DNA from: Candidatus Rokuibacteriota bacterium
GTDB lineage: Bacteria > Methylomirabilota > Methylomirabilia > Rokubacteriales > CSP1-6
Reading direction: 5' to 3'
DNA: 64,000 nt
Assembly: GCA_016184365.1 (NCBI GenBank)
Contig: JACPCW010000085.1
Coordinates: forward strand, 1 to 64,000
Shown: piece by piece, positions 42,106 through 50,913 of the stretch
Numbering within the stretch: the first letter of the stretch is position 1
Layout: each line of letters opens with the position of its first letter
Notes under the pieces: generated by a model
Database searches by the model: none
The model's input: only the letters and a program-made list of their open reading frames with translations
What the model was told of the DNA's origin: nothing
Made by a program: the position numbers and the translations under genes

Positions 42106-43493
42106 GGGTTCAGCTCGGGCAGCGGGTCCTGAACGAGCAACTCCGGCGCGGTGACGGCGCGCGGCTGCTGGTCGATCGGCTCGACGACGGCGATCGCGTC
42201 GCCGGACGCCGCGCCGAGCTCTTCGAACTTGCGCGCGGCCGGCAGCACGCGGCGCTCGAGCGACCCGGCGGCGTCGTTGTACGCCTCCGTCGCCTGGACG
42301 AGCCCCTTGCGCATCTTCTCGAAGTGCCGTCCGAGCGTGCGGACGCGGTCGTAGAGGTCCTTGCCGAGATCCGAGATCTTCTTCGCGCTCTCCGCCATCT
42401 GCGCCTGCCGCCATCCATGGTGCACCGCGAGCAGGAGCGCGATCAGCGTCGTGGGCGTCGCGAGCACGATCCGGCGCGCCATCGCGTCCTCGATGAGCGC
42501 GGCGTCGGCTTCGATGGCGGCGCCGAAGAACGACTCGCCGGGAATGAACATGACGACGAAATCGCACGCCGCCGGAAAGTCGGCCCAGTACGTTTTGCCC
42601 GCGAGCTGCGTCATGTGCAGCCGGAGCTGCTGGGCGTGGCGCGCGATCGCGGCCTGACGATCCTCGGGCCGCGTGGCGGCGAGCGCCTCGAAGTACGCGC
42701 TGAGCGGCGCCTTCGCGTCGATGACGATCTCGCGCTTGTCGGGCAGATGCACGACCACGTCGGGGCGGACGCGGCCCGCCTCGGTGTCGGCCGTGACCTG
42801 CTCGCTGAAATCGCAGCGCGCGGTCATGCCGGAGAGCTCGATCACCCGGCGCAGCGTGATCTCCCCCCACCGCCCGCGCGCCTGCGACGACCGGCTGAGG
42901 GCGGTCACGAGCGTGCCGGTCTCCCGCTGCAGCTGCTCGCTCGCGACGCTGAGCGAGCGGAGCTGTTCGCGCAGCGACCCGTACGCGTCCTGCCGCGCCG
43001 CTTCGACCTCGCGGATCTGCTTCTCGTACCGCGTGAGCGAGTCGGCGAGCGGCTGCACGAGATCCTTGAGCGCGGCCTCGCGTGGTCCGAACTGCGCCTC
43101 GAGCGTCTTCTGGGCGAGCTCGAGGAACTGCGTGTTGCTCTGCCGGAGGGCGTCGGCGCTGAGCGCCTTGAACGTGTCGCCCAGCCGCTCGCGCGCCCCC
43201 TCCAGCAGGCGTCGCTCGGCCTCGAGGCTCTCGCGTGCGGCCTCCGAACGCGTCTCCGCCTGCGCGCGCTCCACGCGCTCGCGCTCGAGCGCGGCGCGCA
43301 GATCGCCGATCTCGAGCTGGCGCTCGGTCAGCTGCTTCTGCAGCTCCTTCTCCATCGTCTCCGCCACCGCGAGACGACTGTCGAGCGCGGCGCGCTCGCG
43401 CGACGCCGATGCGGTGACCTGCCCGCGCACCACGAACGCGGCGACGGCGGCGCCCACGACGACACCGGCCACGACGAGCGTCAGCTCCAGCAC
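42102..43493 (-). CDS. rmuC: DNA recombination protein RmuC
   Basis: A 463-residue protein with the RmuC layout. It has one N-terminal membrane helix (LTLVVAGVVVGAAVAAFVV), a coiled coil over residues about 30-200, and the PD-(D/E)xK-like RmuC domain. That domain includes GRWGEITLRRVIELSGM, RPDVVVHLPDKREIVIDAKAPL and FVVMFIPGESFFGAA. RmuC limits DNA inversion and rearrangement at short repeats. It is translationally coupled to the symporter downstream. Confidence 0.92.
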   Translation of the reverse strand: MLELTLVVAGVVVGAAVAAFVVRGQVTASASRERAALDSRLAVAETMEKELQKQLTERQLEIGDLRAALERERVERAQAETRSEAARESLEAERRLLEGARERLGDTFKALSADALRQSNTQFLELAQKTLEAQFGPREAALKDLVQPLADSLTRYEKQIREVEAARQDAYGSLREQLRSLSVASEQLQRETGTLVTALSRSSQARGRWGEITLRRVIELSGMTARCDFSEQVTADTEAGRVRPDVVVHLPDKREIVIDAKAPLSAYFEALAATRPEDRQAAIARHAQQLRLHMTQLAGKTYWADFPAACDFVVMFIPGESFFGAAIEADAALIEDAMARRIVLATPTTLIALLLAVHHGWRQAQMAESAKKISDLGKDLYDRVRTLGRHFEKMRKGLVQATEAYNDAAGSLERRVLPAARKFEELGAASGDAIAVVEPIDQQPRAVTAPELLVQDPLPELNP

Positions 43494-43518
43494 CGGCTCA
43501 CCTCCTCCGCGCCCGCGG

Positions 43519-44430
43519 TCATCCGCGGCGCCCTTTCCAGTGACGGCAGACGGCCCGCAGCCCGCACGGCCCGCACACGACGAGGTCGCGGCGATCGCGA
43601 CAGTCGCCTGACATGCGCTTGTGACAGAGGGCGAAGTCGTACTTCACCGGATCGTCCGGATCGATCGCCGCGAGGCGCGACGTCACCTCCTCGGCCATCC
43701 GCCAGGTGCGCGAGCGACGGCGGGTCAGTCCGATGGCGCGGCTCATGTTCTCGACGTGCGTGTCGAGCGGGATGAGCAGACGCGCCGGCGAGACGGACGT
43801 CCAGAGCCCGAAGTCGGGCGGCTCGCGTCGCACCATCCATCGCAGGAACAGATGCAGGCGCTTGCACGGTCCGCCGGCGGACGGCAGCGGAAACAGGTGC
43901 CGATACCCGCGCGAGCGCTGCCCGCCCGGGAACACGCCGCGGAGGTCGGCCTCGAGAAACGCGCGCGCGAAGCGCTCGAGGGCCGGACCGATCGGCCCGG
44001 CGGGATCCGGGTCGCCCGCGATGAAGCATTTCTCGAGACTGCCGTGCCGCGCGAGCACGTCGCGCGCCGCGACACAGAACGCGACGACGTCGCGCGGACG
44101 GTTGAACCGGTAGATGAAGTCGCGGAAGCGCTCGGCGTCCCGGTCGGGATCGAAGTCGCGGATGAACGCCCACGGTGATCCCATCGCGGCGAGCACGCCT
44201 TCGAGCGCGTGACCGAAGAGATCCACGCGCCCGTACGCGAGACACGCGGTCAGGAGCGCGACGACCTCGCGGTCGCGCGGATCGGGATACCGGAGCGGGA
44301 AGCGAATGGCGTCGCGTTCGACGCGGCCGGCGTAATCGAAGTCGCGGTAGAGGCGTTCGAGCGGAGCGCGGAGCGCGAGGCTCGCCGCCGTCGTTCGCGA
44401 CCGGACGCGCTTGGGTCCGAGGCTCTCCAC
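43519..44430 (-). CDS. TIGR02757 family protein (HhH-GPD-related, Cys-rich C-terminus)
   Basis: A 303-residue protein of the TIGR02757/DUF2400 family. Typical segments are FPLRYPDPRDREVVALLTAC, YGRVDLFGHALEGVL, FDPDRDAERFRDFIYRFNRP, RLHLFLRWMVRREPPDFGLW and LLIPLDTHVENMSRAIGLTRR, the last aligned with the D-T-H-V segment of DNA glycosylases. The C-terminal cysteines (CHKRMSGDCRDRRDLVVCGPCGLRAVC) resemble an endonuclease III-type Fe-S loop. The function is unproven; a nucleic-acid role is plausible. It lies upstream of rmuC on the same strand. Confidence 0.85.
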   Translation of the reverse strand: MESLGPKRVRSRTTAASLALRAPLERLYRDFDYAGRVERDAIRFPLRYPDPRDREVVALLTACLAYGRVDLFGHALEGVLAAMGSPWAFIRDFDPDRDAERFRDFIYRFNRPRDVVAFCVAARDVLARHGSLEKCFIAGDPDPAGPIGPALERFARAFLEADLRGVFPGGQRSRGYRHLFPLPSAGGPCKRLHLFLRWMVRREPPDFGLWTSVSPARLLIPLDTHVENMSRAIGLTRRRSRTWRMAEEVTSRLAAIDPDDPVKYDFALCHKRMSGDCRDRRDLVVCGPCGLRAVCRHWKGRRG

Positions 44431-44461
44431 GGCTCAACCGCGATTATGCGATAGTCGAACC

Positions 44462-45274
44462 GTGAACGTACATCTCCGACGCGTCGGGGTCATCGGGCTG
44501 GGCGCCATCGGCCGCCGGGTCGCCGAGGCGCTCGACGACGGCATTCCGGGTCTCGCGCTCGCCGGCGCGACCGCGCGCAACCGCGAGAGGGCCGAGGGCT
44601 TTTTGAAGACGCTCGGCACGAAGCCGCCGTTCCACACGCTCGACGAGTTGATCGAGGCCTCCGATCTGCTCGTCGAGGCGTCCACCCAGGCGCATCTCGA
44701 AGAGATCGCGCCGAAGGCGCTCGGCCGGGGCCGCGACCTCGTCGTGCTGTCGTGCGGCGGCCTGCTCGGCCGCGACGACTGGGTGAAGCTGGCGCAGTCG
44801 AGCGGCTGCCGGATCCACGTGCCGTCCGGCGCGATCGCCGGCCTCGACGGCGTGAAGGGCGCCCGCGTGGGTGACGTCCGGAGCGTCACGATGGAGACGC
44901 GGAAGCCGCCGCGCGGCCTGGCCGGCGCGCCGTGGATCGTCGAGCAGAAGATCGACCTCGACGCGATCCGCGAGGACACCGTCATCTTCGAAGGCCCGGC
45001 GACCGACGCGTGCCGCGCCTTCCCCGCCAACGTGAACGTCCTCGCGGCGCTGTCGCTGGCCGGCATCGGTCCGGAGCGCACGCGCATCCGGATCTGGGCG
45101 GTGCCGGGCCTGACGCGCAATCAGCACCGGATCAGCGTCGAGGGCGAATTCGGCGCGCTGCGGATCGACGTCGAGAACGTGCCGTCGGAGAACCCGCGCA
45201 CCGGCAAGCTCTCGTACCTGTCGACGATCGCGCTGCTCCGCGACCTCGGCGCGACGCTCCGCGTCGGCAGCTGA
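44462..45274 (+). CDS. nadX: L-aspartate dehydrogenase
   Basis: A 270-residue enzyme from GTG 44462. NadX oxidises L-aspartate to iminoaspartate for NAD synthesis, or runs in reverse. The Rossmann motif is VGVIGLGAIGRRVAEAL. Conserved aspartate-dehydrogenase segments are DLLVEASTQAHLEEIAPKAL, HVPSGAIAGLDGVKGARVG, ETRKPPRGLAGAPWI, FPANVNVLAALSLAGIG and the terminal ENVPSENPRTGKLSYLSTIA. The length is typical. No nadA or nadC lies in the window. It is divergent from the TIGR02757 gene. Confidence 0.9.
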   Translation: MNVHLRRVGVIGLGAIGRRVAEALDDGIPGLALAGATARNRERAEGFLKTLGTKPPFHTLDELIEASDLLVEASTQAHLEEIAPKALGRGRDLVVLSCGGLLGRDDWVKLAQSSGCRIHVPSGAIAGLDGVKGARVGDVRSVTMETRKPPRGLAGAPWIVEQKIDLDAIREDTVIFEGPATDACRAFPANVNVLAALSLAGIGPERTRIRIWAVPGLTRNQHRISVEGEFGALRIDVENVPSENPRTGKLSYLSTIALLRDLGATLRVGS

Positions 45275-45513
45275 CGACCACGCGCGAGCCGCGCGCTCTT
45301 CTCGGCGCCGCGCTCCTGCTGCTCGGTCTCTCCGGCCTCGCGCCCCACGACCGTCTCACCTGGCTGCTCGAGGTCGGTCCCGTCCTCCTCGGCGCGCCGA
45401 TCCTCGTCGTGATGTGGCGTCGCGGGCTCCGGCCCGCTCGGAACCGGCCCGGCGGAGCCGTGGCGGTCCTCGTCAACCCGATCGATTACCCCGGGTACGT
45501 CGCTTCGAGGTAA
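45271..45513 (+). pseudogene. Truncated DUF2238 (YjdF-like) membrane protein remnant
   Basis: An 80-codon frame starts at CTG 45271, overlapping the nadX stop as CTGA. The first 50 residues (LGAALLLLGLSGLAPHDRLT, then WLLEVGPVLLGAPILVV) match the N-terminal two membrane segments of DUF2238/YjdF proteins, which normally have about 200 residues and six helices. After that the frame reads unrelated basic sequence and stops inside the convergent trxB end. The gene is probably truncated, with the rest replaced by the trxB region. Confidence 0.5.
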
Positions 45514-46424
45514 CGCTCGGCCTCCAGCGCGGCCATGCAGCCCGTGCCCGCCGCCGTGACCGCCTGCCGCCACATCGAGTCCTGCACGTCGCCCGCCGCG
45601 AACACGCCCGGCACCGACGTCTGCGTCGTGCCCGGCGTGACACGGGCGTAGCCATTCGGCAACAGATCGATCTGGCCGCGGAAGATGCCGGTGTTCGGCT
45701 GGTGGCCGATCGCGACGAACAGTCCGTCGACGGGGCGCTCCGTCACCTCGCCCGTGTCGACGTCGCGCAGCTTCACCGCCGTCACCTTGCCGGCCGAGGC
45801 GTCGAGGATGTCGTCCACGACGCTGTTCCAGACGAAGCTGATCTTCGGGTTCTTGAGCGCGCGCTCCTGCATGATCTTCGAGGCGCGGAGCCGATCGCGG
45901 CGGTGCACGACCTCGACCTTGCGCCCGAGGCGCGCGAGATAGAGCGCTTCTTCCATCGCGCTGTCGCCGCCGCCGACGACCATGATGTTCTGGTCACGGA
46001 AGAAGAACCCGTCGCACGTCGCGCACGTCGACACGCCGCGGCCCATGAGCAGCTTCTCGCTCGGCACGCCGAGCATCTTCGAGGACGCGCCCGTCGCGAT
46101 GATCACGGTCAGCGCGTCGTACTCGCGGTCGCCCGTGCGCACGTGGAACGGGCGGCGGGAGAAATCGACGGCGGTCACGTCCTCGGCGATGATCTCGGTG
46201 CCGAAGCGCTCGGCCTGCTGGCGCATCGCTTCCATCAGATCCGGGCCCATCAGGCCGTCGACGAACCCGGGGTAGTTCTCGACGAGCGTCGTCAGCATGA
46301 GCTGCCCGCCCGCCTGGATGCCCGAGATCATGAGCGGCGCCAGGTTCGCGCGTGCGGCGTAGATCGCCGCCGTATACCCCGCGGGACCCGACCCGATGAT
46401 GACGATTCTGCGCGTCACGGCCAT
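45486..46424 (-). CDS. trxB: Thioredoxin reductase
   Basis: A 312-residue NADPH-dependent flavoenzyme with all family motifs: FAD site VIIGSGPAGYTAAIYAARA, redox pair CATC in GVSTCATCDGFFFRDQ, NADPH site VVGGGDSAMEEALYLARLG with HRRDRLRASK, and FAD C-terminal motif GVFAAGDVQDSMWRQ. It reduces thioredoxin. It may also supply electrons to the selenoprotein peroxiredoxin found 24 kb away, as peroxiredoxins of this class depend on thioredoxin. The 3' end overlaps the DUF2238 remnant. Confidence 0.95.
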   Translation of the reverse strand: MAVTRRIVIIGSGPAGYTAAIYAARANLAPLMISGIQAGGQLMLTTLVENYPGFVDGLMGPDLMEAMRQQAERFGTEIIAEDVTAVDFSRRPFHVRTGDREYDALTVIIATGASSKMLGVPSEKLLMGRGVSTCATCDGFFFRDQNIMVVGGGDSAMEEALYLARLGRKVEVVHRRDRLRASKIMQERALKNPKISFVWNSVVDDILDASAGKVTAVKLRDVDTGEVTERPVDGLFVAIGHQPNTGIFRGQIDLLPNGYARVTPGTTQTSVPGVFAAGDVQDSMWRQAVTAAGTGCMAALEAERYLEATYPG

Positions 46425-46498
46425 GCGTTCGGCTCCTTTCCCCGCCGTATTAGATGCAGCCGGAGGGCCAGCCGATGCGTGGCGACGACGCCGTCACT

Positions 46499-47251
46499 CT
46501 AAATCAATCCTTCCAGCTCCGCGAGATCGCGGAGTTCCCACGTGGGCGGCGGAATGTCCGGAGGCAGCGGCTCCGCCTTGCGGTTGATCCACGCGACGCG
46601 CATGCCGACGCGCTGCGCGCCGAGGACGTCGATGTCCGCGCGGTCGCCGACGAACACCGCGTCGGCCGGCGCCACGCCGAGCCGCTCGAGCGCAACGTCG
46701 AAGATCTCGCGTCGCGGCTTGCGCCAGCCCACCTCGTCGGAGACGACGATGGTCGCGAAGAGGTCGACGACGCCCCCGGCCTCGAGAATGCCGAGCGCCG
46801 TCGGCGTGTAGTCGAAGTTCGACACGACGGCGAGCCGGAACCGCTGCGCGAGCCGTTCCAGCAGCGGTCCATGGTGCGCGGGAAACTCCGCCGCCTTGGC
46901 GAGCTCGCGGCGATGCGTGTCGAGCAGCGATTCGACGAACCCGGCGGGACAACCGGCGGGATCGACGTCGAGCCGCGTGAGCCAGAAGCCGAACCGCTCG
47001 GCGGCCGGCACCTCGCGGTGATCCACCGCGCGCAGCCGCTCCGCTTCCTGCCAGCTCCACAGCAGCGCGTCGTAGCACTGGTCGAGCGGGACCGTGTTCG
47101 CGTGGCGGCGCAGCACCTCGTGCAGCTGACCGGCCGTCGACCGCACTTCGCGGCCGTTCACGACCAGGCGCGGCAATCGCTCGCGCTCGAAGAGGACGAG
47201 CGTGTCGAAGAGGTCGAAGAGGATCGCCTGCACCGGCGCCGGACTGGTCAC
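46499..47251 (-). CDS. HAD-superfamily hydrolase (possible phosphoglycolate phosphatase-like)
   Basis: A 250-residue HAD hydrolase from GTG 47251, overlapping the DUF2203 stop (GTGA). Motif I is ILFDLFDTLVLF, motif II is VVSNFDYTPTA, motif III uses the Lys in VGWRKPRREIF, and motif IV is VFVGDRADIDVLGAQRVG. The cap is helical. It lies at the end of a run with glcDEF and lutABC genes, so release of glycolate from phosphoglycolate is an attractive role. The HAD sequence alone does not prove the substrate. Confidence 0.88.
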   Translation of the reverse strand: MTSPAPVQAILFDLFDTLVLFERERLPRLVVNGREVRSTAGQLHEVLRRHANTVPLDQCYDALLWSWQEAERLRAVDHREVPAAERFGFWLTRLDVDPAGCPAGFVESLLDTHRRELAKAAEFPAHHGPLLERLAQRFRLAVVSNFDYTPTALGILEAGGVVDLFATIVVSDEVGWRKPRREIFDVALERLGVAPADAVFVGDRADIDVLGAQRVGMRVAWINRKAEPLPPDIPPPTWELRDLAELEGLI

Positions 47252-47646
47252 AGCGGCTGCCGCCCCGCGAAACCTTCGTCGAGGCCGTGCCAGAACCGGA
47301 TCGCGGTCTCGCCGTACTTCCAGCAGAGATTCACCTCGCGGCCTTCGCGCAGATGCGGAAAGTCGACGAGGCCCTGCCCGAGATCCTTGACGACACCGCC
47401 GAGCGCGCCGATCGCCTTCAGCCGCGCCTGGACTTCCGCCAGCAATCGCTCGAGGCGCGCCGCGTCCTCGCGCCACGACGCCGACGGCATGCCGCCGCCG
47501 GCCATCGTGAGCCGCTGGCGCTCCTCGCGGACGCGTTCGCCGAGCGCCTGCACCGCACCGTGGCGGTCCATGACCTCGCCCATCAGCCGCGTGAGATCGG
47601 GAACGAGCGCCTCGACTTCCTCCGGACTGAAGTAGCGATCAGCCAC
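47248..47646 (-). CDS. DUF2203 family protein
   Basis: A 132-residue cytoplasmic protein from GTG 47646, overlapping lutC by 8 bases. It is mainly helical, with RYFSPEEVEALVPDLTRLM at the start and the family ending ALGGVVKDLGQGLVDFPHLR, then EVNLCWKYGETAIRFWH. DUF2203 function is unknown. Its position between lutC and a HAD hydrolase is noted; no partner is known. Confidence 0.82.
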   Translation of the reverse strand: MADRYFSPEEVEALVPDLTRLMGEVMDRHGAVQALGERVREERQRLTMAGGGMPSASWREDAARLERLLAEVQARLKAIGALGGVVKDLGQGLVDFPHLREGREVNLCWKYGETAIRFWHGLDEGFAGRQPL

Positions 47647-48370
47647 GCAGGCCGCCTTCGACGAACACCGCGTGGACTTCCTTCGGTCCGTGCACGCCGC
47701 GCGTCAGCGTCAGCTCGATGTCGGCCGTGCGGCTCGGACCGGTGATGAAGTTGATCATCGCGCCCCAGTCGCCGCCCTCGGCATGCCACGCTTCGAGGAA
47801 CACGCCGGCCTGCTCCAGCGATTCGACGAGCACCGACGGATCGAAGACGGCGACATGGCACGGCGGCAGCAGCGACGTCGACCGGGGCCGGCCGGCTCCG
47901 GACCGCAACACCATCGTGCCCATCTCGGCGATCGCGAGATCCACGCCGGTCAGCCCGAGCGCTGCCGTCGCCGATGCCGCGCGCAGCTCGCGGCGTTCGG
48001 CATCCGTCGCGCCGAGCGATACGGCGCGAACCGCGAGCCCTTCGCTCACCAGGCCGGCCTCGACGTCCGCGCCGATCCCGGCCGCGTGCCACGCGACGAG
48101 ATCACGGGCGTCGCGCTCCCGCGCGATCGCGCCGACGGCGCGGGGGATGTCCGACGCCGTCGCGACGCGGTGGAAGACCCCGCCCACGCGCTCGAATTCC
48201 GTGCGGAATCGCTCCAGCGTGTCCGGCCATCGCTCGGCGAGCTGGCGACGAATGATGTCAGCCGCTTCGACCGGTCGCGCCGGACGCTCGGAGACGCGCG
48301 ACGGGAACGACCCGCGCGTCTTGCCCATCTCGGCGCGGATGCGGTCGAGGAACTGCGCCCGCGTCGTCAT
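47639..48370 (-). CDS. lutC: LUD-domain protein LutC (lactate utilisation)
   Basis: A 243-residue LutC-type protein starting at ATG 48370 (MTTRAQFLDRIRAEMGK), overlapping lutB by ATGA. The LUD fold is shown by VAWHAAGIGADVEAGL, LGLTGVDLAIAEMGTMVLRS, STSLLPPCHVAVFDPS and GPSRTADIELTLTRGVHGPK. It is the third subunit of the non-flavin, iron-sulfur L-lactate oxidising system LutABC. The order here is A-B-C within a run that also encodes glycolate oxidase. Confidence 0.9.
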   Translation of the reverse strand: MTTRAQFLDRIRAEMGKTRGSFPSRVSERPARPVEAADIIRRQLAERWPDTLERFRTEFERVGGVFHRVATASDIPRAVGAIARERDARDLVAWHAAGIGADVEAGLVSEGLAVRAVSLGATDAERRELRAASATAALGLTGVDLAIAEMGTMVLRSGAGRPRSTSLLPPCHVAVFDPSVLVESLEQAGVFLEAWHAEGGDWGAMINFITGPSRTADIELTLTRGVHGPKEVHAVFVEGGLRG

Positions 48371-49791
48371 CGCGCGCGCTCCCGTTCGAGCTCCGCCCAC
48401 TGCTCCTGGAATGTCCGCGGCGCGACGGCGGGGAGATCGCGCGACCGGGTCCACTCACCGAACGCGAGTGGGACGCGGCGAATCGCGCCGTCGCGCGCGA
48501 ACGGCCGCTGCGCGATTCGCCCGAAGGAGCGTGCGAGCCGGTAGAGCGCCGGGCGCGTCAGGACCTTCCCGAGGATCGTGAACGCGACGCGCTCGGTCCA
48601 CGGCGCGATGCGCTGCTCGTTCACTTCCTTCCGGAGCGTCACGAGCATCCTCGGAATGTCGATCCGTACCGGGCACGCGTCGGCGCACGCGCCGCACAGC
48701 GACGACGCGTGCGCGAGGTCCTTCACGGAGGTCGGGCCGTTCAGCATCGCCGTGAGCAGAATGCCGATCGGGCCCGGATACGTGTACCCGTACGCGTGGC
48801 CGCCGATCTGTCGATACACCGGGCAGACGTTCAGGCACGCGCCGCAGCGCAGGCAGGAGAGCGCCTCGCGCAGCGGTCCGGCGATCTGTGGGATGCGGCC
48901 GTTGTCGAGGAGGACGAGGTGAAACTCGTCCGGGCCCTCGAGCTCGGCCGCACGCTTCGGTCCCTGCACCAGCGTCGTGTAGACGCTCAACCGCTGTCCC
49001 GTCGCGCTCCGCGCGAGGATCGCGAGGAACACGACGAGATCCGTCATCGAGGGAATGACCTTTTCGACGCCCATCACCGCGATGTGAACGCGCGGCAGCG
49101 ACGTCGACATCCGGCCGTTCCCCTCGTTGGTCACGAGCACGACCGAGCCGGTCTCGGCCACGGCGAAGTTCGCGCCGGTGATGCCGAGGTCGGCGGCGAG
49201 GAACTTCTCGCGCAGCTCCTCGCGCGCCACGCGCGTCAGGATCTCCGGGTCGTCGGACAGGCCGGGGCGCCGGAGCTCCCTCGCGAAGAGCTCCGCGACC
49301 TGGCCGCGGGTCTTGTGGATCGCGGGCGCGATGATGTGCGAGGGACGCTCGTGCGCGAGCTGGATGATGTACTCACCGAGGTCGGTCTCGATCGGCGCCA
49401 CGCCCGCCGCTTCGAGCGCCTCGTTCAGGTGAATCTCCTCCGTCGCCATCGACTTCGCCTTCACGGCGGTCCGCGCGCCGGTGCGCCGTGCGATGCCGAG
49501 CACGATGGCGCGCGCTTCCTCCGCGGTCGTCGCGAAGTGGACGTGACCGCCGCGCCGCTCGATCTCGTCGATCAGGCGATCGAGATGGCGATCGAGCTGC
49601 TGGAGCGTCGCTTCCTTGATCTCGCGCGCGCGGTCGCGCAGGCGGTCGCCCTCGGGCAGGTTCTCGAAGGCCTCGCGCCGCAGGACGATGAACTTCGTCG
49701 TCGCGATGTCGAGCGCCTGCTGGAGGAAGCGGTCGCCGAGCGCGCGGCCCGTTCGCTCGCGAAACGGTGTGGCGAGCTCGGGCTCACTCAT
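48367..49791 (-). CDS. lutB: Iron-sulfur LutB/LldF (lactate utilisation)
   Basis: A 474-residue protein with an N-terminal LUD domain (ARRTGARTAVKAKSMATEEI, LGITGANFAVAETGSVVLVT, NEGNGRMSTSLPRVHIAVMG). A ferredoxin domain follows, carrying two 4Fe-4S motifs: CLRCGACLNVCPVY and CGACADACPVRIDIP. The length is normal for LutB/LldF. It relays electrons during L-lactate oxidation to pyruvate. It overlaps lutA by 8 bases and lutC by ATGA. Confidence 0.94.
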   Translation of the reverse strand: MSEPELATPFRERTGRALGDRFLQQALDIATTKFIVLRREAFENLPEGDRLRDRAREIKEATLQQLDRHLDRLIDEIERRGGHVHFATTAEEARAIVLGIARRTGARTAVKAKSMATEEIHLNEALEAAGVAPIETDLGEYIIQLAHERPSHIIAPAIHKTRGQVAELFARELRRPGLSDDPEILTRVAREELREKFLAADLGITGANFAVAETGSVVLVTNEGNGRMSTSLPRVHIAVMGVEKVIPSMTDLVVFLAILARSATGQRLSVYTTLVQGPKRAAELEGPDEFHLVLLDNGRIPQIAGPLREALSCLRCGACLNVCPVYRQIGGHAYGYTYPGPIGILLTAMLNGPTSVKDLAHASSLCGACADACPVRIDIPRMLVTLRKEVNEQRIAPWTERVAFTILGKVLTRPALYRLARSFGRIAQRPFARDGAIRRVPLAFGEWTRSRDLPAVAPRTFQEQWAELERERAR

Positions 49792-50521
49792 TGGGCGCCA
49801 GCACCTCGGCGAGATGGAGCGCGCGCAGGCGGGAGCCCCGTCGTCCGAGCCCGCCGCGCATCTGCATGAGGCACCCCGCGTCGCACGCGACCAGGCAGTC
49901 GGCGCCGCTCGCTTCGAGGTTCTTCAGCTTGCGGTCGAGGATCGCCGTCGACACTTCGGGCAGCCGGACCGAGAACGAGCCGCCGAACCCGCAGCACTCG
50001 TCCGAGGCCGGGAGCTCGACGAACTCCGCGCCTTCGAGAGATCTCAGTATTGCGCGCGGCGATTCGGACTCGTGGAGGCCACGGAGCAGGTGGCAGGAGT
50101 CGTGATAGGCGATGCGGCCGCGGATCTCGCTTCGGAACCGCGTGCGCCCGAGGCCGCGTACGAGAAACTGCGACAGCTCCCACGTCTTCGCCGCCAGCGC
50201 GTCGGCATCACGCCGCTCGGCGGGATCCGTGAACAGGCTCGGGTACTCGTGCTTCACCATGAAGGCGCACGAGCCCGACGGCACGACGACGGCTTCGGCG
50301 TCCTTGAAGAGCGCGATCGTCCGGCGCGCGACGTCGGTGGCGTCCGCATGGTAGCCGCTGTTGAAGAGCGGCATGCCGCAGCACGTCTGACCGGCGGGAA
50401 ACTCGACGGTGACGCCGAGACCGCGCAGCAGGCGCACGATGCGCACGCCGACCTCGGGATAGAACAGATCCCCGAGGCACGTCACCATGAAGGCGACTCT
50501 TGAAACTGGGGGCCCCGACAT
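49784..50521 (-). CDS. lutA: Fe-S oxidoreductase LutA (CCG domains)
   Basis: A 245-residue protein with two cysteine-rich CCG domains, ending in QTCCGMPLFNSGYHADA and DECCGFGGSFSVRLPEVS. The N-terminus RVAFMVTCLGDLFYPEVGVR is typical. The fitting start is ATG 50521, which gives about seven residues before RVAFMVTC. A later ATG at 50488 would cut into the first strand. The 50521 ATG lies exactly in the loop of a hairpin of repeat family 1, so ribosome access may depend on that structure. With lutB and lutC it forms the lactate-oxidising complex. Confidence 0.9.
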   Translation of the reverse strand: MSGPPVSRVAFMVTCLGDLFYPEVGVRIVRLLRGLGVTVEFPAGQTCCGMPLFNSGYHADATDVARRTIALFKDAEAVVVPSGSCAFMVKHEYPSLFTDPAERRDADALAAKTWELSQFLVRGLGRTRFRSEIRGRIAYHDSCHLLRGLHESESPRAILRSLEGAEFVELPASDECCGFGGSFSVRLPEVSTAILDRKLKNLEASGADCLVACDAGCLMQMRGGLGRRGSRLRALHLAEVLAPNE

Positions 50522-50573
50522 GGCCCCCAGACCCCCGGACGCTCGACGGTCCCCGGGGAACCCGGGGCCCGTC
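50506..50573. repeat. Two-hairpin repeat, family 1, copy C, overlapping the lutA start
   Basis: Hairpin 1 is CTGGGGGCC / GGCCCCCAG (50506-50530) with loop CCGACAT. On the minus strand the loop reads ATGTCGG, and its ATG is the lutA start. Hairpin 2 (50545-50573) keeps the size of copy A (29 bp). Its outer arms differ (GACGGT with CCCGTC in place of GGAGCG with CGCTCC), yet they still pair apart from one mismatch. The paired changes suggest selection on the fold. Confidence 0.82.
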
Positions 50574-50589
50574 TCGGGATCGCCGGCGG

Positions 50590-50913
50590 TCATACGTGAG
50601 GCGGCGGTGGTGTGACGACCACCAGCACGACCAGCGGCGTGTCGCCGGCGTTCTCGATGCCGTGCGACGTGCCCGCGCGCGCGACGATCGCTTCGCCCGG
50701 CTCCAGGATCTCCTGCGCGCCGTCGACACCGAACCGGCCGCGCCCTTCGACGACGTAGCAGATCTTGTCCTGATCGGCGTGGACGTGCGCCTTCTGCGAC
50801 TGGCCGGGGCCGAGGCAGTAGACGTCGAGCTGCGCGCGCGGTGTGGTCGCGAGCGCGGTCTTCGCCATCTTGTCGGGCGAGAGCTTCACGTGGTCCTTGA
50901 CCCTGATCTTCAC
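50590..50913 (-). CDS. Small cupin-domain protein
   Basis: A 107-residue protein from GTG 50913, overlapping the glcF stop (GTGA). It has one cupin barrel: motif 1 is QKAHVHADQDKICYVVEGRG (two His and an acidic residue) and motif 2 is PGEAIVARAGTSHGIENAGD with the third His. Single-domain cupins are metal-binding isomerases, dioxygenases or sensors. Its place between glcF and lutA suggests a helper role in hydroxyacid metabolism, but the function is unknown. Confidence 0.85.
   Translation of the reverse strand: MKIRVKDHVKLSPDKMAKTALATTPRAQLDVYCLGPGQSQKAHVHADQDKICYVVEGRGRFGVDGAQEILEPGEAIVARAGTSHGIENAGDTPLVVLVVVTPPPPHV

Noticed and set aside
41000-42870. Extension of the symporter frame upstream through rmuC
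   Set aside because: The upstream part is out-of-frame reading of rmuC. The symporter start is the GTG that overlaps the rmuC stop.
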